Assembly (NCBI RefSeq): GCF_031582905.1
Contig: NZ_CP133990.1
Location: forward strand, 496,001 to 560,000
Direction of reading: 5' to 3'
Origin: Pengzhenrongella sp031582905
GTDB lineage: Bacteria; Actinomycetota; Actinomycetes; Actinomycetales; Cellulomonadaceae
Length of the DNA stretch: 64,000 nt
Made by a program: the position numbers and the translations under genes. The notes beneath the pieces were generated by a model. That model worked only from the letters and a program-made list of their open reading frames with translations, ran no database searches and was not told the origin of the DNA. Positions 57,748 to 64,000 of the stretch are shown here, piece after piece (the first letter of the stretch is position 1; every line of letters starts with the position of its first letter).

Positions 57748-58446
57748 CGCCCTCGTCCTCGTGGGCCGCGGCCGGTACGCCGACCCCTGGCACGACGACG
57801 TCGCGACGTCGCACGTGGTCGCCGGCGCCCTGCGCGACCTCGGCGTGGGGGTCCGGGTCCGCGGTACGTCACCCGGCGCGCTCGACGACGCCCGGCCCGA
57901 CGACGTGTCGCTCGTCGTCGTGGCCGCCGGCCGCGGCCGGGTGGACCCGGACTGGGACGGCGACGACGCCGCCTGGGCGCCGTTCCACGACCGGCTCGCC
58001 GGTCTCGTGCACGCCGGGGTGCCCTCCTCGCGCTGCACGCCGCGGCCAACACCTTCGCCGACTCCCCGCACTGGACCGGCCTGCTCGGCGGGCGGTGGGT
58101 GGTCGGGACGTCGATGCACCCGCCGATCGGCACCGCGACGTTCCGGGTGGTCGACGGGGAGCACCCGGTCACGGCCGGTCTGGGCGACGTCGAGGCGTGG
58201 GACGAGCGGTACTGCCACCTCGACGTCGCTGCGAGCAGCCGGGTGCTGCTCGCGACCGATCACGAGGGGCGTGAGCACCCGGTGGTGTGGGCGTCGGCCG
58301 GCGCGGCGCGCGTGGTCTACGACGGGCTCGGCCACGACGCCCGCTCCTACGCGAGCCCGTCGCGCCGGGCGTTGCTGCACGCTGAGCTCGCGTGGCTGCT
58401 CGGCGAGCGTGGGGCGACGGGCGCCGCGACGGGTAGTGCGGGCTGA
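57740..58446 (+). CDS. ThuA-like domain protein (one frame break)
   Basis: About 235 residues, starting inside the end of the DUF2264 frame with GGGAGGCG ahead. The ThuA fold is visible (ALVLVGRGRYADPWHDD, ALHAAANTFADSPHWTGLLGG, then WASAGAARVVYDGLGHD). ThuA-like proteins are class I glutamine amidotransferase-like and often linked to sugar utilisation, with no fixed reaction. The break is near 58022, where GTGCCCTCC lacks a C. It is the last gene of the operon. Confidence 0.85.
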
Positions 58447-58573
58447 TCACCGCCGGCGGACTCGTGAGGCGGATCGCGACATCCGCGCTCTTCCCGAGCG
58501 ACCCCACTGCCGTGGCCATGCCGCGCGCCTCGGCTGACCACGCATCGGCTTTTCACGTTGGACATTCGGGTAT

Positions 58574-58780
58574 GCACAGGCGACGACGGGGTCGTCCTCT
58601 GCACAGTGCCACCAAGGCCTTTCTCGCCGGCGATCCGCGTGAGCACAGGCGACGCCGGAGTCGCCCTCTCGACAGCACGACCTCAGGCTTTCCTGCTGGA
58701 ACGTCGGGTATGCACAGGCGACGCCCGAGTCGTCCTCTCCACAGCGCCACCTCGGCCCCTCGGGAATGTCAGTGGCGCAC
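58574..58780. repeat. Three 69-bp tandem repeats
   Basis: GCACAGGCGAC starts at 58574, 58643 and 58712, exactly 69 bases apart, with each unit continuing similarly (GTCGTCCTCT or GTCGCCCTCT, then ACAGxGCCACC-like). Because 69 is a multiple of three, several frames on both strands stay open through it. Each copy has a short inverted repeat (GGCGAC and GTCGCC). None of the frames resembles a known protein. The rest of 58447-58838 shows nothing else except the ribosome binding site of the next gene. Confidence 0.85.
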
Positions 58781-58838
58781 CGTAGAACTGCGGTGTCGGG
58801 ACGAAGTGGCCCACGGTCATCGAAGGAGGTCGGCATTC

Positions 58839-60292
58839 ATGGATGAACCCGACCTGCCCTCGTCGGACAGTGCGGACCGTGACGCCGTGTCGCTCTGCCT
58901 GGAGGTCGCTGCCGCGCTTTCCGCGATGGACGCCGCAGTGGCCGTGCTCGCAGGGCTGGACCTGTCGGTGCTCGACGGCCGCCAGGCGGCGGTGATCGCG
59001 CGCCGACTCGCGGAAGTGACCAGCCGCGCGGCCGTGGCGAAGGTGCGGCTGCTGCCGGTGATCGACGACGACGGCGTGTGGGCGCTGAGTGGTGCGCGGT
59101 CGTTCCCGGTGTGGTTGTCCCATGACCACCGGCTGTCGGTGGCGGCGGCGCGGGCGCAGGTGCGGCTGGGGCGGGCGCTGCGTGACCACCACCGGTCACT
59201 GCGGCTGCTGCCGTGGCGGGTGAGGTGACGGTGGAGCAGGCGCAGGTCATCGCGACCCTCGCTCCCACGAGCGAGCAGCGTCGCGAGCTGCTGGCGGACC
59301 CTGAGCACGAGTGCAACGAGACCCTCGTGGTGGAGCAGGCGCGGCAGCTGTCGGTCGACGAGACCCGGGTGTTCGTCCGCCACTGGGCCGCCTATGCCGA
59401 CCCGGACGCCGACGACCGCGGGTACGTGGACTCGTGCGACCGCGAACGCCTGGACATCGCGCGACTCGGGGACGGGTACCGGGTCGAGGGGCAGCTCACC
59501 GCGGAACACGGGCAGGCGCTCAAGGCCGCCCTCGCCGCAGTGACGCCGGTGCCGGCGGCGGCGGATGACGACCGCACCTCGTCCCAGCGGCGCGCTCACG
59601 CCCTCGGCGACGTGGCCTAGATCGTGCTGGACAACGGGCTCGCCGGGACCGGGCGCGCGGTGCGCCCGGTGGTGACCGTGCTGGTCGACTACCCGACCCT
59701 GGCGGCCCTGGTCGCCGCCGCGGACACCCGGCCCCGGCAGGGCAGCCTCCTCGACGACGCCGGCGGCGGGGACGGGTCGAGCAACGAGGGCCCGTCCCGC
59801 ACCCCACCGATGGTGACCGCGGCGATGCTCACCGGTCAGACGGTCGCCGGTGGACCGCAGTACGAGGACCGCACCCCCGTCCCGCGCAAGGTCCTCGACC
59901 GGATCGCGTGCGACAGCCGCCTCAACCGGATCCTGTTCGGCCCTGACTCGGAAGTGCTTGACGTCGGTCGCACGGAACGGACGTTCACCCGGGCGCGGCG
60001 GGCGGCGATCATCGCCCGCGACAAACACTGCCGATATCCGACGTGTACCGCACCGCCGATCATCTGCCAGGCGCATCACGTCGAACAATGGGCGCGCGAC
60101 GGCGGAAAGACGAGCGTGGACAACGGCATCCTGCTGTGCGCATTCCACCACCGGATCATCCACGACCGGAACATCGCGATCCGCCGCCATCGCGGTCGCT
60201 GGGAATTCACCGACCGCCACGGCGAGGTCATCGACCCGGAGAGGGATCGGCCCCTCGGATTCCGTCGTCGACGCGCGCCCCGGAACGAATAG
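58839..60292 (+). pseudogene. DUF222/HNH endonuclease (13E12 type), broken by a frameshift and a stop codon
   Basis: A 484-residue product if intact. The ATG at 58839 has a strong GAAGGAGG. The DUF222 part (58900-59600) is followed by an HNH domain: CRYPTCTAPPIICQAHHVEQ and GGKTSVDNGILLCAFHHRI, with two Cys pairs and the HH. One base is missing near 59216 (CTGCCGTGGCGG, expected CCGGTGG), and a TAG at 59618-59620 falls inside the frame in GDVA-stop-IVLDNG. The break alone could be sequence error like others here, but the stop codon suggests a dying gene. These proteins form large multicopy families in actinobacteria and their function is unsettled. Confidence 0.8.
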
Positions 60293-60452
60293 TCGACGGT
60301 CCTCGATCGGCGGGACCTGTGACGCCTCGAGTCGCGCCGATCTCACTGCACGCCCCGCCCACTGCAGGGTCAGCCCGCCGGTGGCAGGGTGTGGGCCGCG
60401 GCCGCCGTCGTTGGCGCGGTCTCGTCCGAGGTCGGTCAGAGGGAGAGCACGC

Positions 60453-61448
60453 ATGAGTGGTCAGCGGGTCCTGTTCATCGGTGGCAGCGGCGTCATCAGC
60501 TCCGCGAGCACGCGTCTTGCGGTGGAGCGGGGGCTCGAGGTCACGCTCCTCAACCGCGGCACCGGTCGACGTGCGGTGCCCGACGGGGTCGAGCAGGTCG
60601 TCGCCGACGTGCGGGACCCGGCCTCGGTGCGCGACGCGCTCGGGGACCGCGAGTGGGACGCCGTCGTCGACTGGGTGGCGTTCACCCCGGAGCACGTGCG
60701 CACCGACCTGGAGCTGTTCGAGGGGCGCACCGGGCAGTACGTGTTCATCAGCTCGGCGTCCGCGTACCAGACGCCGGCGGCGCGGCTGCCGATCGTCGAG
60801 TCGACGCCGCTGCGCAACCCGTTCTGGCAGTACAGCCGGGACAAGATCGCCTGCGAGGACCTGCTCGTAGCGGCCTACCGCGACCGGGGGACGCCGGCGA
60901 CGATCGTGCGCCCGTCGCACACCTACGACCGCACCCTCGTGCCGCTGGACGGTGGCTGGACCGCCATCGACCGGATGCGTCGCGGGAAGGAGGTCGTGGT
61001 GCACGGCGACGGGTCCTCGTTGTGGACGCTGACCCACCACGCGGACTTCGCCCGCGGCTTCGTGCCGCTGCTGGCCAACCCGCTGACCCTGGGCGAGGCG
61101 TTCCACATCACCTCGCACGAGGCACTGACCTGGGACGCGATCGCGCACACGCTGGCCGGCGCAGCCGGCGTCGAGGCGCGCATCGTCCACGTGCCCTCGG
61201 ACGCCATCGCCGACGTCGACCCGGCGTGGGGTGCGGCTCTGCTCGGTGACAAGACGCACTCCGCGACCTTCGACACCACGAAGTTGCGCACCGTCGTGCC
61301 GGACTTCGTCGCGACGACGCCCTTCGCGCAGGGCGCCCGCGAGATCGTCGCCTGGTACGACGAGGACCCGGCGCGCCGGACCGTCGACGCCCGGATGGAC
61401 GGGCTCATGGACGATCTGGTCGACCGGTTCCGCGTGGGCGGTCGCTGA
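60453..61448 (+). CDS. NAD-dependent epimerase/dehydratase (extended SDR)
   Basis: 331 residues from the ATG at 60453, with AGAGGGAG ahead. Cofactor loop is unusual, FIGGSGVISSAS. The SDR Tyr and Lys lie in FWQYSRDKIACEDLL, and LVPLDGGWTAIDRM follows. It is of normal length for NAD-dependent epimerases of sugar nucleotides or related RNA-binding SDR proteins. Substrate unknown. The 160-base gap before it holds nothing clear. Confidence 0.85.
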   Translation: MSGQRVLFIGGSGVISSASTRLAVERGLEVTLLNRGTGRRAVPDGVEQVVADVRDPASVRDALGDREWDAVVDWVAFTPEHVRTDLELFEGRTGQYVFISSASAYQTPAARLPIVESTPLRNPFWQYSRDKIACEDLLVAAYRDRGTPATIVRPSHTYDRTLVPLDGGWTAIDRMRRGKEVVVHGDGSSLWTLTHHADFARGFVPLLANPLTLGEAFHITSHEALTWDAIAHTLAGAAGVEARIVHVPSDAIADVDPAWGAALLGDKTHSATFDTTKLRTVVPDFVATTPFAQGAREIVAWYDEDPARRTVDARMDGLMDDLVDRFRVGGR

Positions 61449-61463
61449 GCCGGCCGGTCGGCC

Positions 61464-62030
61464 CTACCGGGCAGCCTCGTCCGAGCGATCCGAGCGGTCC
61501 GAGGCGTCCGGTCGGGCGGACCGCTGCCCTCGGTCGGGGCGCCCCGACCGGTGCGACCTCGGCGCCCCGCCACGCCGCCAGGCGTAGACGATCGTGCCGA
61601 GCAGCCCCAGCCCGCTGAGGATGAGCATCGAGGCGGTCAGCAGGTTGACCAGCGGCAGCTGGACGCCGACGACCCCGAGAACGCCGATGGTCAGGAGCCC
61701 GACGCCGGCCCCGACGGCCACGACCGTGCGCCAGCGGCTGTGCGCGACCTCGTCCATGCCGACCTGGGCGCGGTCCTTGGCGTACGCGAGGGGACGCGCG
61801 GCCCAGGCGAACTGGGTCGCGAGGAGCGCGAGCCCCGCGGCGATCAGGACGAAACCCGGGCCAGGCAGGACGAGCAGGGCGATGCCGGCCAGCGTCGTCG
61901 CCCCGCCGAGCACCGCGACCGTGGCCCGCTTGACCGATGCTCCGGCGCCGAGCCGGGCGGTGGCTGCTGCGGGGCAGGAAGCGGGAGCGGGAGCGTCGTC
62001 GCCGGCGGGCGTGCGGTCGTCGGCGGGCAT
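61464..62030 (-). CDS. PGPGW-motif small membrane protein (TIGR02611 type)
   Basis: 188 residues from the ATG at 62030. Two helix hairpins: VAVLGGATTLAGIALLVLPG with the PGPGF turn, and VGAGVGLLTIGVLGVVGVQL. An Arg/Ser/Asp-rich tail ends the protein. The family is common in actinobacteria and its function is unknown. It converges on the epimerase gene. Confidence 0.82.
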   Translation of the reverse strand: MPADDRTPAGDDAPAPASCPAAATARLGAGASVKRATVAVLGGATTLAGIALLVLPGPGFVLIAAGLALLATQFAWAARPLAYAKDRAQVGMDEVAHSRWRTVVAVGAGVGLLTIGVLGVVGVQLPLVNLLTASMLILSGLGLLGTIVYAWRRGGAPRSHRSGRPDRGQRSARPDASDRSDRSDEAAR

Positions 62031-62218
62031 GGCGAGGAGCGTACTGACGAGCACCCGGGCCCACGCACCGAGCACATCCCGCAGACACCGGACCGGGCAG
62101 CCGGCCTCGGGCGGCGGAAGGCGGGCGCATCGGCCACGCTGGTCGCGCGGACGAGGACGAGGACGAGCGAGCACGAGCAACAGCACGAGCACGACGACGA
62201 CAGGGGACGGGAGGCGGC

Positions 62219-63852
62219 GTGGCGAAGCGCACGACGCGGTCGACCGGTGAGCTCGACACCTACCGGTCGATGCGGGACTTCGCGCGGACGCCGGAGCCGG
62301 CGGGCGGCGGGGAGTCGTCGTCGGCCGTCGCACCCGTCGTGCGTCGCTTCGTCGTCCAGCGGCACCGCGCGCGCCGCCTCCACTACGACGTGCGGTTCGA
62401 GATGGACGGCGTCCTGGTCAGCTGGGCGGTGCCGCGCGGCCCGACGCTCGACCCCGCGGCCCGGCGGATGGCCGTCCACGTCGAGGACCACCCGCTCGAG
62501 TACGAGGACTTCGAGGGCGTGATCCCGGCGGGGAGTACGGCGGCGGGGACGTCATCGTGTGGGACCGCGGCACGTGGGAGCCGCACGGCACCGACGACCC
62601 GGCCGCCGCCGTCGCGGCCGGTGAGCTGCACGCCGACCTGCACGGGGCGCGGCTGCGCGGACGCTTCGTGCTGGTCCGACGTGGCGAGCCCGCCGACGAC
62701 GGCAAGGAGCAGTGGATCCTGCTGCACAAGCGCGACGAGCACGCCGTCCCGGGCTGGGACGCCGAGGACCACCCGACGTCGGTGCTCAGCGGTCGCACGA
62801 ACGACGAGGTGCGCGCGGACCCCGACCGGCTGTGGCGCTCCGACCTCCCGGCGGACCAGGCGTCCGTCGAGCTGCATCCCACACCCATTGCCGCGTCGGT
62901 GCCCGGGCCGACCGCGGACGAGCTCGCCGCGCTCGACGACCTGCGGTCCGGCGGCACGTGGGAGGTGTTCGGGCGCCGCCTGCGGGTCACGAACCTCGAC
63001 AAGCCGCTGTTCCCCGGGCGCGACGGCGAGCCGGCCGTGACCAAGCGCGACCTCGTCCGCTACGCCGCGCAGATCGCCCCGGTCGCGCTGCCGTACCTGC
63101 GCGGTCGCGCGCTGAACATGCACCGGTACCCCGAGGGGGCCGACCGCGGCGGCTTCTGGCACAAGGAGCTGCCCGGGCACGCGCCGGACTGGCTGCCGCG
63201 CTGGGACAACCCCGACGCGGACGACGGCGAGAGCACGACGTACCTCGTCGTGGACGAGCCCGCTGCGCTGATCTGGGCGGCGAACTTCGGCGCCCTGGAG
63301 TGGCACGCGTGGACGTCGCTGACCCGTGCGCCGGACCGTCCGACCTACGCGCTGTTCGACCTCGACCCCGGCCCGACGACGGCGTGGGACGACGTCGTCC
63401 TGCTCGCGCGCCTGCACCGCGACGCCTTCGCGCACCTCGGGGTGCGCGCCCAGCCCAAGCTGACCGGCAGGCGGGGCATCCAGGTGTGGGTGCCGATCGC
63501 GCCCGGACCGAGCTTCGACGAGACCCGCGCGTGGGTCGAGCGGGTGTCGCGCACGGTCGGCGCCGTCGTCCCCGACCTCGTGAGCTGGCGGTGGGAGGTG
63601 CGCGAGCGCGGCGGCCTCGCGCGGCTGGACTACACGCAGAATGCGGTCAACAAGACGCTCGTCGCGCCGTACAGCCCGCGCGCGGCTGCCGGCGCACCGG
63701 TGTCCGCGCCGATCACCTGGGACGAGCTCGACGAGCCGTGGCTGCGGCCGGACGCCTTCACCGTCCGGACGGTGCTGGACCGCCTCGCCGAGCGCGGCGA
63801 CCCGTTCCGCACGGTGCTCGACGCCGGCCAGGTGCTGCCGCCGCTGGGGTAG
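62219..63852 (+). CDS. ligD: LigD-type 3'-phosphoesterase and polymerase protein (one frame break)
   Basis: About 544 residues from the GTG at 62219, with GGGAGG ahead. Residues 30-160 are a phosphoesterase domain (RRFVVQRHRARRLHYDVRFE with its His and Arg residues). From about 240 on is the archaeo-eukaryotic primase-like polymerase (NLDKPLFPG, LFDLDPGPTTAWDD with catalytic Asp residues, and KLTGRRGIQVWVPIAP). There is no ligase domain; a separate ligase ends just beyond on the other strand. The pair suits bacterial non-homologous end joining, though no Ku gene is in the window. The break is near 62533 (one G missing from GCGGGGAGTAC). Confidence 0.87.
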
Positions 63853-63874
63853 GGCCGTCCGGGCCGGTCCGCGC

Positions 63875-64000
63875 TCAGGTGCCCGACGGCGCCGCCAGCG
63901 CCCGCACGGTCTCGATCGTGTCCGCCTCGGCGGCGGTCTTGTCGTCGCGGTACCGCAGCACGCGCGCGAAGCGCAGCGCGAGGCCGCCGGGGTAGCGGCT
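63875..64000 (-). CDS. ATP-dependent DNA ligase, C-terminal end only
   Basis: The last 41 codons: RYPGGLALRFARVLRYRDDK, then TAEADTIETVRALAAPSGT and stop. This is the conserved C-terminal tail of ATP-dependent DNA ligases (LigB/LigC type). The rest is beyond the right edge. It converges on the LigD-type polymerase gene, 22 bases away. Confidence 0.82.
   Translation of the reverse strand, partial: SRYPGGLALRFARVLRYRDDKTAAEADTIETVRALAAPSGT

Noticed and set aside
58574..58780. CRISPR array
   Set aside because: The 69-bp units are similar along their whole length with no unique spacers, there are only three, and no cas genes are nearby.
58839..64000. HNH gene plus ligase genes as a defence island
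   Set aside because: The HNH protein is a broken member of the common 13E12 family and the LigD/ligase pair is a known repair set; nothing else typical of defence is nearby.

Overview
The window is very GC-rich (third codon positions are almost all G or C) and its proteins look like those of a saprophytic, sugar-degrading actinobacterium, most plausibly a Cellulomonas-like member of the Micrococcales. This placement is inferred from composition and gene families, not measured. Most genes lie in tightly coupled operons with ATGA or GTGA overlaps.

Layout. 1-4.63 kb: the right end of an integrated element. It carries two surface lipoproteins, an NlpC/P60 hydrolase under a c-di-AMP (ydaO-type) riboswitch, and a tyrosine integrase beside the 3' half of an initiator tRNA-Met gene, which looks like the attachment site. 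4.64-9.6 kb: core genome resumes with a drug- or antibiotic-type ABC exporter and a DesK-like two-component pair. 9.7-25 kb: a complete oxidative (non-phosphorylating) L-fucose cluster. It has an ABC importer, GH29 and GH95 fucosidases, mutarotase, fucose dehydrogenase, lactonase, fuconate dehydratase, 2-keto-3-deoxyfuconate dehydrogenase, a diketo-acid hydrolase and a FadR-type regulator. Fucosides are imported, cut in the cytoplasm and expected to end as pyruvate and lactate. 25-31.1 kb: an aldo/keto reductase, an MFS pump, a HAD phosphatase and a secreted double-module esterase behind a LacI-like operator. 31.2-36.1 kb: a branched-chain amino acid type (Liv) ABC transporter in which both permeases and both ATPases are fused. 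36.4-45.3 kb: an FAD protein, an alcohol dehydrogenase, a four-module NhaA fusion preceded by a train of four-codon minigenes, an ArgP/LysE pair and a PP2C phosphatase. 45.3-58.4 kb: a divergent polysaccharide-lyase locus with a heparinase-like lyase and DeoR/LacI hybrid regulator on one side, and an ABC importer, DUF624 protein, acyltransferase fusion, 2-hydroxyacid dehydrogenase, DUF2264 protein and ThuA-like protein on the other. 58.5-64 kb: a 69-bp tandem repeat, a broken DUF222/HNH gene, an epimerase, a PGPGW protein and a LigD-type polymerase facing a DNA ligase.

Caution. About 25 single-base frame breaks, nearly all one-base losses in G or C runs, interrupt 22 otherwise conserved genes. 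This looks like sequence error rather than biology, so genes are annotated across the breaks and each break is noted. The most unusual items are the NhaA-DsbA-cNMP-glutaredoxin-like fusion with its minigene leader, the two-polypeptide Liv transporter, and the esterase whose first module has lost its catalytic residues.
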